From: Symbiodinium natans
Lineage: Eukaryota; Sar; Dinophyceae; Suessiales; Symbiodiniaceae
Direction of reading: 5' to 3'
Assembly: GCA_905221605.1 (NCBI GenBank)
Contig: CAJNDS010001335.1
Span: 37,501 to 101,500 of the forward strand
Length of the DNA stretch: 64,000 nucleotides
The translations under genes were made by a program, and so were the position numbers. Positions 18,780 through 30,075 of this stretch are shown piece by piece. Under the pieces are notes generated by a model. The model was not told the DNA's origin. It worked only from the letters and a program-made list of their open reading frames with translations, and searched no databases. The stretch's first letter is position 1; the number at the start of each line of letters is the position of its first letter.

Positions 18780-20510
18780 AGAATAGGGTTTAGGGTTTAG
18801 GGTTTAGGGGTTCATGCACAGGTCCCAAGAATATTCCTAGCCACTTCTAGAAAGATTATAGGCTTCGGCAAACCCTAAGGCCTGAACCCTATACTACGTA
18901 CCTCATGAGCCACACAGTGCTGGAGGGTCAAGAGAACGGCCAATAGTTCCGATCAACCTACATCCCAAACTAGCCTCAGCTACACCATGGGAACACCACA
19001 AAACTCCCTAAACCCTAAACCCTAAACCCTAAACCCTGAACCACAAACCATAAACCCTAAACCCTAAAGCCTGAACCACAAGGCCTGGACCCAAGCCCAA
19101 TCCCGACGCTTGCTGCATTCAGCTCCTAGGGTAAGGGTTGGGGTTTAGGGTTTAGGGTTTAGGGTTTAGGGTTTAGGGTTTAGGGTTTGGGATTTGGGGT
19201 TTGGGGTTTGGGGTTTGGGGTTTGGGGTTTGGGGTTTGGGGTTGAAGGGTACGGGTTTTAATTATGTTGTGGGTTGAGGTTTAGGCTTAGGGCTTAGGGC
19301 TTAGGGTTTAGGGTTTAGGGTTTAGGGTTTAGGGTTTAGGGTTTAGGGTTTAGGGTTTAGGGTTTAGGGTTTAGATTTAAGGGTTTAGGGTTTAGGTTTT
19401 ATGGTTTTAGGGTTTAGGTTTAGGGTTTTAGGGTTTTAGGGTTTAGAGTTTAGGGTTTAGGGGTTAGGGTTAGCTTAATGAGGACAGAAACAGGATCCAA
19501 GCTTCAGATCCTCCCGTGGCGCCCAACCAGCAGTCGGCAAGCTCATCCTGGCAACAAGAATGGAACCACCCCAAACCCTAAACCCTAAACCCTAAACCCT
19601 AAAACCCTAAAACCCTAAACCCTCAACCCTAAATCCTAAACCCTGCTGTACAGACGGAATGTGGTCAGCTCTTTAACTTACCGTCCCCGTTGGGATTCCT
19701 TTTCTTTACCACAGAGCTGCTAAACCCTAAAACCCTAAAACCCTAGGCCCTAAACCCTAAACCCTAAACCCTAAACCCTAAACCCTAAACCCTAAACTGC
19801 AAACCCTAAACGCTAAGCCCTAAACCCTAGACCCTAAACCCTAAACCCTAAACCCTAAACCCTAAACCCTAAACCCTAAACTGCAAACCCTAAACGCTAA
19901 ACCCTAAACCCTAGACCCTAAACCCTAAACCCTAAACTGCTAGACCCTAAACGGCCCTAGAACCTAAACCCTAAACCCCTAAACCCAAAACCCTAAACCG
20001 CCTGACCACTGCTCAGAGAAGTGCCCATGTCAGGATCGAGCCGCTCCTCTCGACAGCTTGCTCCAGTGGCATGCGCAGCCTAAGAAAGGAGTTTCTTGAA
20101 GGGTTTAGGGTTTAGGGTTTAGGGTTTAGGGCTTAGGGTTTAGGGTTTAGGGTTTAGGGTTTAGGGTTTAAGGTTTAGGGCTCAGGGCCGCTTGGCAATG
20201 TGGGGGTTGAGGGGGGTTTCTCTAATTTAGGCCATATCCATCGATCAACCCCCTAGACCCAAAAATCCTAAACCCAAAACCCTGAACCCATGAATCCCTG
20301 AACCCCTAAAACCCCGAACCCTTAAACCCCTGAACCCCTAGACCCTGAAATCTTAAACCCAAAACCCTGAACCCATTCAAACAGTTCCACTCAGAAGTCT
20401 GGTGGGTGAGTCTTGGGGGAGCCGGGGTGCGGAGGGAGATACGGGATTTGGTCGTTGTACTTCGGGATGATAAGGGTTTAGGGTTTAGGGTTTAGGGTTT
20501 AGGGTTTAGG
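18780..20510. repeat. Dense telomeric arrays with short unique islands
   Basis: TTTAGGG/TTTGGGG (19140-19480), CCCTAAA (19570-19640, 19720-20000) and TTTAGGG (20100-20190, 20470-20512). A CTGCAAACCCTAAACGCTAA variant occurs twice in 19795-19895, showing segmental duplication within the array. The island at 19485-19570 is open on the plus strand (AWQQEW-like low-complexity reading) but not supported as a gene. Confidence 0.85.
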
Positions 20511-21141
20511 GTTTTTGGATTCTTAACCCTAAGGGCCCATGTACCTGGGTAGTACGTACTTGGGCCTTAAAATGGGTTCCCATACAGTAGCTTTAGGGGC
20601 CCAGGTAAATATTCAATAAGAACATGGACCCTTATATAGGGTGATAAAAGTTCGGACTCGGGTCTCTGAGATGAGAGCGGGTCTAGCCTTCAGAGAGGGT
20701 TAAGGGTTTAGGGTTTAGGGTTTACGCTTTAGGGTTTAGGGCTCTGCTGGCTAACCCACAAGGTGAAAGTGAACACGGCATTTCGCGTGCACGGGGGGGG
20801 GGGGGGGCGACGGGGACCTTGGCGCGTACACTTCTCTAGATTCTGGTCATGTGTTTAACATAAGAATGTACATGCGTACAGCATACATAAGACTGCTATG
20901 AATGTCGGGATGGGTTCGGGGACTAACTATTGGGGTTTGGCCCAACGCCAAAGCAACCCCAAACCCTAAACATCCCAAAGCCCAAGATCCTGAACCCGCG
21001 GCAGCCCAACAATCCACCACTATCCAAACCCGACAAGCCACGGCATCCCAAAAAATGCCCAAAGTTTGGAGAACTTAAACCCTGAACCCTAAACAGGGCC
21101 TAAACCCTGTTGAGGGTGTAAGGCTTAGGGCTTGGGGTTTT
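20511..21141. other. Unique and repeat-poor sequence without a called gene
   Basis: Contains a palindromic block at 20530-20630 (GGGCCCATGTACCTGGGTAG and complements), TTTAGGG remnants (20700-20740) and a G13 run (20795). The minus frame at 20847-21062 has no recognisable domain. Confidence 0.4.
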
Positions 21142-21222
21142 CGAACTGCTTCCAACACTGCCCTGTGGCGGTCGAGCCGCATGTCCTCAAAGCGCCGACG
21201 ATGGCGTTGCTGTGATAGGTCC
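21142..21222 (-). CDS. Exon-like island, unknown
   Basis: Minus strand reads DLSQQRHRRRFEDMRLDRHR then AVLEAV, strongly helical and stop-free. A CCCTAAA array follows at 21240. Confidence 0.42.
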
Positions 21223-21335
21223 TTGGGGTTTAGGGTTCCCTAAACCCTAAACCCTAAACCCTAAACCCTAAACCCTAAACCCTAAACCCTAAACCCTAAA
21301 CCCTAAACCCTAAACCCTAAACCCTAAACCCTAAC

Positions 21336-22029
21336 AGGGATCTTAGGCAGCCTGCCAAAATGGCAGGTAAGTATCAGGTTCTTCCAGTAGGGCTTATTCG
21401 GGCGAGGGTCGCAGCTTGGTCTGTTCTTCCTTAGGGTCGTGCCCTTCAGGAAAACGGTCTGCAGTTCAGAGCGGTCGGGTCATGTGGGGCAAGTAGTGCA
21501 CTTGCCTTTCGGGTTTAGTAGGGCTTCAGAGTTTACCGCCATCAAATGATGTAAGTCGGGAGAAACCAGCAGCTCTTCCGGGTGACAAAGGGGGGCAAAC
21601 GATGCAAACTCAACTTAACCCTAGAGGAAACAAACCCCCAAACTTGAACCCCAAACCGAAGCCCTTACAAACCCAACCTCGCAATCCTCGGGGTGGTTAC
21701 TGCTTCGAGTGTAGGGTTTAGGGTTTGCGGTGTCATTTTGGGTAGTTATCTAAGTCAGGGTCCCCTTTTGGGTCCTTCATCCAATACGGCACCCTTATAA
21801 AGGGGACCCTCCCGAACTTGGAGAACCACCCATTTGAGGTTCGAGTTGAAACCCCCTGCCAAAAAGAACACAAGAAAACTATTCTCCCTGATAAGAGTCA
21901 TACAGGGATGATTATCTTTGATTTCTTTGGGTGCATCTCCCTAAACCCTAAACCCGAAACCCTAAACCCCAAACCCCAAACCCTAAACCCTAAACCCTAA
22001 AACCCTTGGGGGGGTTCTTAAGCAAACAA
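21336..22029. other. No confident gene; element-like and telomeric sequence
   Basis: Unique sequence with an inverted block near 21740-21835 (AGTTATCTAAGTCAGGGTCC ... GGACCCTCCCGAACTTGGAG) suggesting a diverged element, then CCCTAAA at 21940-22000. Confidence 0.4.
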
Positions 22030-22130
22030 TCGGTTCAGACCGGCAGCCAGCGTTGGCAGTCTCGACTGAAGCCAGTCCGGAGTGGAGGCCACGCCCCCTT
22101 CCAGGACCAAGCCAGCACTTGCATCAAACC
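22030..22130 (-). CDS. Exon-like island, unknown
   Basis: Minus strand reads DASAGLVLEGGVASTPDWLQ then SRLPTLAAGLNR, stop-free. It sits next to GGGGGGTTCTTAAGCAAACA, a 20-mer nearly repeated at 26938, so an element border is likely at 22010-22030. Confidence 0.45.
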
Positions 22131-22850
22131 CGGGATTCTCATGTCTAGGGTTTAGGGTTTAGGGTTTAGGGTTTAGGGTTTGGGGTTTAGGGGGTTTGGG
22201 GTTTGGGGTTTGGGGTTTGGGGTTTGGGGTTCCAAGTGTGGGCTCTGAATCTGAGTCCCTTGATGTATATATATATATATATATGTGTATGTATGTATAT
22301 TTCTACATAACCCTCATGCAAACTGTGCACAATAAGGGCCCATTCTGGGGTAGACCATATTTGGGGCCCCCTGGCCCGTGGTTCCAACCCTGGAACATAG
22401 CACTCCCATGCCCATGGCAACACCCTCGCACAAGAAAAGCTGTTTCAAGGCCCGCGCTCACGCCAGGAACGACAGAAACCAATAGGGGTTTTACGGGGAG
22501 GGGGAGTTAGGGCTTAGGGTTCAAGGTTCATAGGGTTTAGGGTTTAGGGTTTAGGGTTTAGGGTTTAGGGTTTAAGGTTTAGGGTTTCGGGTTTAGGGTT
22601 GAGGGCTCACAGCTTGACGTCATCCTGAACGCCTTGAAGCCCCGCTCACTGTGCTCCCCGTTAAGGGGTATAAGGAGGGACCCTTTCGCTTATTCCCTTA
22701 TATAACCCCTATATATATATATATATATTTTTATAATTAAATAAATAAACAAATAAGATAATGAAAAACATGTCCCTTGTATAGTCCCATATACCTAGGT
22801 AACCCCTACATAACCCCCATAGAAACCCCCAGAAGGTTCCTTTTCAGGGC
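22131..22850. other. Telomeric tracts, AT microsatellites, possible small exon
   Basis: TTTAGGG/TTTGGGG (22146-22230), (TA)n at 22266-22284 and 22711-22730, TTTAGGG (22535-22600). Minus strand 22390-22460 (AGLETAFLVRGCCHGHGSA) is open but unsupported. Confidence 0.5.
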
Positions 22851-22854
22851 TCCT

Positions 22855-22975
22855 TCTTTAGCTCCTCCTCCCCCCGGTGCCTTTCGAGACCATCAGCGTC
22901 GCCTCGAGCGGGAGGTTCAAGCCCACGACCCGGTTCAGATTCAGCTGGCCTGGGGTTACTCTCTGAAAGCGCCCA
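22855..22975. CDS. Exon-like island, strand uncertain
   Basis: Plus strand reads FRDHQRRLEREVQAHDPVQI; minus strand reads TPGQLNLNRVVGLNLPLEAT. Both open for over 100 bp and bounded by CCCTAAAA variants on the right. Confidence 0.4.
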
Positions 22976-23902
22976 AAAGCCCTAAAAACCCTAAACACCC
23001 TAAAAACACTAAAACCTGTAAACCCTAAAAACACTGGAAGCCCCAAAAACACTCAGAGACCCTAAGAACCCTAAACCCGGAAACCCCAAAACCCCAAACC
23101 CTAAACCAAAAACCGGATTTAGGGTTTAGGGTTTTAGGGTTCAGGGCACCGTTTCTGTGATCGGTGCTGATGTAGTTGTGTTTACAACCCTGATTACTAC
23201 AAGGCTTGTTGTCATCATTGTGTTGAATTTGTTGCTGGTCTCAGTACGGGTATTCCGTCCGGGTCGGGTTTTGGGGTGTAGGGTTTAAGGGCGAAGGGCT
23301 TAGGTTTAGGGCTTGTGGGTCTAAGGTACTTGAAAATCTTTCCGAGCGGCAGAATCGGAACAGAGGGGCGTAGATGTCCCAGTCCTTACTCAACGCAAAC
23401 TGTCAGGTTTTCTAAGCCCTAGAACGCCCCTAAGCTGAACCTTACAACCTGTAACCAAAGCCGAAAACCTCGAAACCCTAAACCCTAAACCCTAAATCCT
23501 AAACCCTAAACCCGAAACCTACACCCCGAAACCTCAAAAAACGACCCCGGTAAGCCCTGCAAGCCCTTGCTTTCCTGCCGTCTTTGAGAACCATGGCTTC
23601 CTGTCAACTTCGGTGCCCTTAACCCTAAACCCTGAACCCTAAACCCTAAACCCTAAACCCTAAACCCTAAACCCTAAACCCTAAACCCTAAACCCTAAAC
23701 CCCAAACACCTGAACCCCAAACTGTGAACTCGAAACCCTGAACAGGGTTTAGGGTGCGAGGGTCGCAGGCCTAGTTTTCGGACTTAGGCGTTTATCTGAG
23801 TTTTGCGTTAAGCCCTTTGAAAGTTACTTATGAATAGGTTCCCTCACGAGGAAAGAAGAAAACTCAAAACTATCCCAAAGCACCACCCAGACATACATTT
23901 TA
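22976..23902. other. Telomeric arrays and a family H element copy
   Basis: CCCTAAA variants at 22980-23110, 23475-23500 and 23620-23700. The sequence at about 23814-23895 (CCTTTGAAAGTTACTTATGA to CCCAAAGCACCACCCAG) matches AP2 intron 3 without its telomeric insert. Confidence 0.6.
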
Positions 23903-23975
23903 GGTTTCGGCAACTGCGCTGAGGCCTGGGCGTAGGACCACACCCGGTCCCAATCGCAGGCTTCCCTGCAGGACG
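23903..23975 (-). CDS. Exon-like island, unknown
   Basis: Minus strand reads REACDWDRVWSYAQASAQLP following a CTGCAG acceptor-like site. It lies immediately upstream, in the minus sense, of the family H element at 23814-23895. Confidence 0.4.
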
Positions 23976-25261
23976 GAGGCAGGGTCTAGGGTTTAGGTTT
24001 TCAGGTTTAGGGTTTAGAGATGCTTAGAGTTCAGGTTTAGGGGGGGGGGGGTCGAGTTTAGCTTAAAGTGTTTAAGATGCTTGGTTTAGCCTAGGGCATG
24101 TGGCAATATAGGGGTCGGAATACTTACTACTAGTATTCCCTTATGGTCCCTTTACACTTTACACTTGTGCTACAATCACCCCTCCTTCCACCCCGACATC
24201 TTCTTCGGTTTGGGCTGTTTTTGTTCCTCCAGTTGCCGACACCTTCAGAGGAAGCAGCAAGCAACAGCTTTCAACAAAAACTACAAAAAACATTCTCAGG
24301 TGCTTGCCAAGACCGTAAACCCTACACCCTAGAACCCGAAACCCTGCGATCAAGTCGAAACTTCATACACCAAAACCCCCCCAACCCCCCCCCCCCCCCC
24401 CCCCCCCAACCCCAACCAAACACGCGTAAGGTTCGGTCAAGAATGCCCGCAAAGTGCTCTTCATTTACGTTGAGGGTTTGGGGTTTAGGTGTTTCGGGTG
24501 TAGGGCCTAGGGTTTGGGACTCAGAGTTGAGGGCTTAGGGCTTAGGGTTTAGGGATTAGGGTTTAGGGTTTAGGGTTTAGGGTTTAGGGTTTAGGGTTTA
24601 GGGTCTAAAGCAACAAGGGCTTAGGCTACAGGTTGCACACTGAGGGGCGGGAGGGCGTTGACACCACCCTGCAGTTAATGCGTGCTTCTACATATACGCG
24701 CAACATGGAGATTCACAACAAGCTAGGAGGGGGTGGGTGAAGGGTTTAGGGTTTAGGGTTTCGGGTTTAGGGAGCGTTCTTTACAGGGACAAAGACACTC
24801 TTTACCTGAGTCTCTACACAAAGAGCGAGGCTTTGGCTGACCGAAATCCCGACATGGGGTCCCCATTACCATGCGGCCCCTTTTTGCTGTAGAGATTTGG
24901 AGTACGTGCCCAAAAAGAGGCCCTGCCTTGAACACCCGACCGGCTACCCAGCATAGATAGAGTGATATAGCATGGCTATGACACACAAATTGGGAGGGTT
25001 TAGGGTAGAAGGTTTAACAACCCTACAATCTCCCGAAACACCCTAAGCCCTAAACACCCTAAACCCTCAACACCCTAAACGCCCAAACTAGTATGGCCCT
25101 TGAAACCCTCTGAATAAGATTCCTGAACATGACTCTCTTAATACCCCCCAAAAAGGGACAACTTTTGAAATGTCCTAAGGGCCTACCTAGATAACTTACC
25201 CTAAACCCTAAACCCTAAACCCTAAACCCTGAACCCTAAACCCTAAACCCTTAACCCTACA
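23976..25261. other. Telomeric tracts, C27 run and element fragments
   Basis: TTTAGGG at 24540-24605 and 24740-24770, a C run at 24379-24407, and CCCTAAA at 25198-25255. ATAGGGGTCGGAATA ... TATTCCCTTATGGTCCC at 24109-24150 recurs at 52508-52550 (family G). No confident exon. Confidence 0.5.
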
Positions 25262-25505
25262 AAAAGTCAAAGAGCAGCTCTTGCACCCAAGGCACCGGAA
25301 CTTGGATGGCGAACTACCGGGACCATCCTCGCTCTTGTCAAAGATCAGCTTGTCGAGCGTGGGCTGCTGCTGCCGGGTGAAGTACTCCTGGGCCCGAAAC
25401 CCTAAACCCTAAACCCTAAACCCCAAACCCCAAACCCTAAACCCTAAACCTCACGAGCTTCGGGATTTCAGAGGGCTGCGCAAAGAAGTGCTGCAAATGT
25501 CCCTC
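25262..25505 (-). CDS. Unknown gene, two exons separated by a telomeric tract
   Basis: Upstream exon about 25451-25505 reads EGHLQHFFAQPSEIPKL and meets a GTGAGG donor. Downstream exon about 25262-25385 reads EYFTRQQQPTLDKLIFDKSE and later KFRCLGCKSCSLTF, following a CCCAG acceptor. The intervening 25386-25450 is almost entirely TTTAGGG (sense), so this is a second candidate for a telomeric-repeat intron, here GT-AG. No family recognised. Confidence 0.45.
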
Positions 25506-26030
25506 GCTTAAGGATTAGGGTTTGGGGTTTAAGGGGGTTTAAGGGGGTTGGCTTGCAGCCAAGACAGCCAAGAATCCTATAAAGGGTTGCGGGCTTTCAT
25601 AGCGCGAGAGCAAAAGCCTGCGATCTGCACCAGCCCAATATAACCGCCTAGCTAACTCGCACACTGGAGGATTCAAGCTTGATAGCCATGAGGGTTAGAG
25701 AAGGAGGCACTGTATTGCCCTTGGTCATTGCCTCTAGGCTCGAAATTCGAAACACCTAAACCCATCAACATCTGAAATCAACAGCGCGGCTGGGCTTGCT
25801 CTAAACCTTAAAACCCCTATGAGTGCTAAGCCCTATAAACACTAAACCGTGAAAACCTTCAAAAAAAAAACACGCGCTAGTTGCATTTGGGTCCATGGGA
25901 ATGTCTTGGTTGCGTTTTGGGTGTCTAGGATCTCAGTGTGTCTCCCTCCTCCTCGCGGTCGGCCTCGTCACTCGTTGTTGCGGTTCAGGGTTTAGGGCTT
26001 AGGGCTTAGGGTTTAGGGTTTAGGCCTTGC
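25506..26030. other. Non-coding sequence between exon islands
   Basis: Few telomeric remnants (25525-25550, 25985-26025) and unique sequence without open frames; probably intronic or intergenic. Confidence 0.4.
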
Positions 26031-26234
26031 TTGGTTTTTGAAGACAGCAGCCCACAGTTCTTCGGTCACGGCATCCGCCTTGCTGCACAGGCTCTCCATC
26101 AGTGTCGTTTGCTGGCTCTTCCTGGTCTGGGAGTCGATGACATCCAAGACCCAGATAGCCAGAGGCATCGAGGTCCCCCAGACGTTGACAGAGGTACCCT
26201 TCGACAAGGTACTGAGGGCGGCTTGCAAAGACAT
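26031..26234 (-). CDS. Unknown protein exon
   Basis: Minus strand from an ATG at 26234 reads MSLQAALSTLSKGTSVNVWG and continues SMPLAIWVLDVIDSQTRKSQ, with no stop until the telomeric tract at 26025. It could extend upstream. It is in the same orientation as the exons at 25262-25505 and might be the 5' part of that gene. Confidence 0.5.
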
Positions 26235-26340
26235 GAAGATCGGCACTGGAGGATGGCTCAAGCGCGCTAAGCAGACACTGCTTGGAAGCCTATCTGGCCT
26301 ACTATGGTGCTGCCGTGAAGGTCCCACTGCTTACTGTTAG

Positions 26341-26790
26341 AGCATCTACAACTACAACTTGTAGAGTTGTAGAACCTTTGGAACTTTTTAAAACTTCTGG
26401 CGCTGGTAAAACTTTAAATCCAGAAGTTCCAAAAGTTCAGCAGTTCGAAAAGGTCTAAATGTTCTAGAGCTTTTTTCAATCTAGGACTTTTTAAAGCCTT
26501 TAGGACTTTTAAAGCCTTTGGAACTTTTACATCGTTTCGAGCTTTTAGAACTTTTAGTACGTTTACGACTTGTAGAACTTTTAGACTTTTGGAACGTTTA
26601 GAACTGTTAGAGCTTTTCGAACCTTCAGAACTTCTAGAACTTGGACAGCGTTTAGAACTTGTAGAACTTTTCGAGCTTTTCCAATTTTTTTGAACTTTTA
26701 GAGCTTTGAAAACTCTGAGAACTTTCAGAACTTCTAGAACTTGCAGAACTTGCAACTTGTTTTAGAACCTTTAGAACTTTTACAACATTT
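26341..26790. repeat. Degenerate 9-10 bp minisatellite (AGAACTTTT)n
   Basis: About forty diverged units of AGAACTTTT / GAACTTCTAG fill 450 bp with no telomeric heptamer. The minus-strand frame reading LKVLKVLQVLEVLK is produced by the repeat. Confidence 0.92.
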
Positions 26791-27082
26791 TTTAAACCCT
26801 CAAAGCCCCATAAACACATAAACCATGAAGTCCCTACACACCCGATAAACCCTGTACGCTCTACAAGCTCTAAAAACCTTTAAAAAAACACCTACAACGA
26901 AACACTATACCGCTATTTATTGTTTAACAGCCCTTTTGGGGGGTTCTTAAGCAAACAGTAGTATAAACCCTAAAACCCTACACCCTACACCCGAAACTCT
27001 AAACCCTAAAAGTCCGAAGCCGAGGCGCAACTCCCACCGCAAGCCTCTGCGGCGACAGATTCCTTTGCTCTCCCACTCCGTT

Positions 27083-27295
27083 AGCCCAGTGCTTAAAGTG
27101 ACAGTAGGGTTAAGATGTAGGGTTTTTAAAATTTAGGGGTTCAGGGGGTTGATTCTGGAAACCCTGAACTTTGGGATGTTCCCCCTTATACTAACAGTCC
27201 CTTATAGGGATTAAAGTACCCATGTCATAATCCCGATTAAGGACTGTTAGTATGAGGGGAAACATCCCAAAGCCCAGCGCTTAAACTGATAGTAG
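27083..27295. mobile_element. Family A element within 25-bp direct repeats
   Basis: AGCCCAGTGCTTAAAGTGAC at 27083 and AGCCCAGCGCTTAAACTGAT at 27272 (each followed by AGTAG) flank a segment holding TTTAGGG remnants and a full family A palindrome (27170-27272). The diverged duplication implies an older insertion. Confidence 0.75.
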
Positions 27296-27479
27296 TAGGT
27301 CTTATGCAGGGTTCTCTGTAGGATTGTATGGGCTTGTTCTTGGGCTTGTCTTGTTGAATAATATATGTACACATATTCATATATGTACACATAATGTCAC
27401 TATTGTCACTAAAGCATAGAGTTTCAGACTTTGTGGGTGCTTTGGTGTCGGGTGTCTACACCCTCAATCCTTGAACCCT

Positions 27480-27588
27480 ATACTTGGAGCTTCATGGTAC
27501 TTCTTAACCAACTACAACCGTACCCATAACCCACTTATAAGCCCCCTAAGTGCCCTAATAGGGTGGTAAGTACAACTATAAGTACACT
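27480..27588. mobile_element. Family B introner truncated by telomeric repeat
   Basis: Starts TACTTGGAGCTTCATGGTAC and proceeds through CCCACTTATAAGCCCCCTAA to GTACAACTATAAGTACACTT, then passes directly into AGCCCTAAACCC. The expected right terminal repeat is missing. Confidence 0.8.
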
Positions 27589-27643
27589 TAGCCCTAAACC
27601 CTACACCCTTGTGCAGGCGGGCAGGAGGCATCCATGCGATCTG

Positions 27644-30075
27644 TCAGATTTCTTTCATGGAAGGGGCCCCAGGCCCCGTAGGGGTATGGAGCTCACCACC
27701 CTGCACGTCGCCGACGCCCCCTTCCGTGGTAGCTCTCGAGAGTGCCGAAACCACCTCGGCCTGCGTCGGGACCCAGGGCCAGATATTGGCAGGGGCTAGG
27801 GCCTCCGACAGCTCCAGCTGCGAGTTTTTCGCATATGCTGACGCCAGGCCTCGAAGGTCGTAGACGACGAGGCCGCCATGGTTTCCAGGCGCTAGGATGC
27901 AGCGCAGTAAACCCTGAACCCTAAACCCTAAATCCTAAACCCTAAACCCTAAACCACCAGCGTAAACCCTAAACCCTACACCCTAAAACCCTAAACCCTA
28001 AACCCTACACCCTAAAACCCTAAACCCTACACCCTAAAACCCTAAACCCTACACCCTAAAACCCTAAACCCTAAACCCTGAACCCTAAACCCTAAACCCC
28101 CAACCTAAACCCTAAACCCTACACCCTAAACCCCCAACCTAAACCCTAAACCCTACACCCTAAAACCCTAAACCCTAAACCCTGAACCCTGTAAGTACAG
28201 TCATACTTGGCTAGTAAGTACCAGGAACCTCCAAATACCCTCAACCCGTCTGGAGACAGAGGACCCATGAAGGCCATGTTGTCCACGGGTAGGGCTCCGA
28301 ACGAGGGTTTTAAGGTTTAGGGCTTAGGGTTTAGGGGTTGAATTCAGGGTTTAGGGTTTAGGGTTTAGGGTACTACACCTCAGACCGCCAAAAAAAACAC
28401 AACCGAAACTGGCCCGCCACAAGCTCCGCGGAGCGAAAAACCAAGGCGCGAAAGGCCTAGACTCTTTACATCCTGTGTGGCCCTAACCCTAAACCCTAAA
28501 CTCTATGAACCTTAATTAAAAGCACACTGCAACCCCCTACAAATTCTATGATCCCTGAAGTCAGCCACCCTACCAAACTCTCAACCCTACCAAACACTGT
28601 ACGCAAGCCTAAACGTTCGCAAGAGCCAGAAAGAACTCGAAAGCCCGACCAGCCCCGACCAATCCCAAACATCCTTGCAACCTAAACCCGAAACCCTAAA
28701 CCCTAAACCCTAAACTCCCAAACTCCCAAACCCTAAACCCTAGACCCTTTCAACCTCAGCACAATGCCCGAAAGCCCACTGAGCCGCCAACGAAACCCCT
28801 AACTGAAAGCCTTCAAATCCTTCTAAGGGCTTTCAGGCCTTAGCACCCTAACCCTCATGAAACCCTAAACCCTAGACCCTGCGCGCCCTCAACCCACGCC
28901 AAGGCGTCTGTGGAGTTCGCCCCTTCGGTTCCGTTGGGTCGACGCCCTCAGAGCTCCGCAAGGACAGAAAGAGCGCGTACCTGGGGTTTAGGGTTTAGGG
29001 TTTAGGGTTTAGGGTTTAGGGTGTAGGGTCTAGTAATTAGGGTGTACATAGGCCCCTGTGCAGTACCTTCTTGGGGTAATTAGTTATACTATCCACCCCT
29101 ATAACGTAACCCACAAAGCAACTGCATTAGGAGCCTTCAGGTAGGATCCAGGGTTTGCTGTAAGCTTGTTCAGGGACTTGTTTTGGCCTTCTCCGGTTGT
29201 TGTGAGGAGTATAACAAAAACGCAAGCCTGAGTGGTGATTGTAACTCGGGTTTTGGCTCCTTGCTGGGCCTCACATTCTCAATATAGTGAAGTCTGGGAT
29301 GTCGATAGGTCGTTCTCTGAAGAGGGGGGGGGGGGTAGGGTTTAGGGTTTAGGGCTTAGGGCTAAGGGTTGAGGGTTTAGGACATAGGGTTTAGGGCTTG
29401 GCTTCGGGTTTAGGGTTCAAGGTATAGGGCTTCGGGTTGAGGGTTTAGCGGTTGCTTGGGTCTCCGGCTGACCTATGAGCTCCCCAAGAGCCTCAGGCCG
29501 ATCAATCCCTTCGGGTCTAGTCAGACTCTAGCGTCTAGAGTAAGCCTATTTCAACCCTGCATAAACCCTAAACCGTATGGGAACCTTAAGCCATATACAA
29601 ACCCTATATAAACCCTGAACCCTACAAGAACCTTAAACCACATACAAACCCTATAACCCCTAAACCCTACAAGAACCTTAAACCATAATACAAACCCTAT
29701 ATGAACCCTAAACCCTACAAGAACCTTAATCCATATACAAACCCTCTATGAACCCTAAACCCTACAAGAGCCTAGGGTTTGGAGTCTAAGGGATTCCGGG
29801 TGTAGCGGGGTGGTTTTCGAGTCTAGTGTCCTCATCTCAACGCTTGCCAGGCGTCTCTGTAAGCACCCGAGCACTTCCCAAGGCCACGCCCCAAGCAGGC
29901 GTTGGGATTTAGACTTTTAGGAATTCGGGTTTAGGCATTTGTTGGGTTCAGGCTTTAGGGTTTAGGGTAAGCCTTACGCTCGAAACTGCCTGACGGGTTG
30001 CGTCAGTGCGTCAATGATGAGGCGCTGCATCGCGTGGTCTGCCTCCGAGTCGTGGATCTCGCCGATCTGAAGCCC
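27644..30075 (-). CDS. WD40-like protein gene, exon series, partial
   Basis: The terminal exon (27644 to about 27908, TGA at 27644-27646) reads RCILAPGNHGGLVVYDLRGL, a typical late WD40 blade, followed by an Ala/Glu-rich tail. Candidate upstream exons on the same strand: 28240-28308 (GALPVDNMAFMGPLSPDGL), 28395-28470, 28895-28983 (YALFLSLRSSEGVDPTEPKG), 29828-29905 (GAWPWEVLGCLQRRLASVEM) and 29975-30070 (IGEIHDSEADHAMQRLIIDA). The gap 27908-28195 is a TTTAGGG (sense) array with CCCTACA and CCCTAAAA variants. The last exon is well supported; grouping the others into one gene is inference from strand and spacing. Confidence 0.45.
28190..28240. mobile_element. Family B introner right-end fragment
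   Basis: GTAAGTACAGTCATACTTGG ... AGTACCAGGAACCTCCAAAT is the right half of family B; the left half is replaced by a CCCTAAA array. Confidence 0.7.

Noticed and set aside
26414-26755. LKVLKVL-rich minus frame
   Set aside because: Translation of the 9-bp minisatellite.
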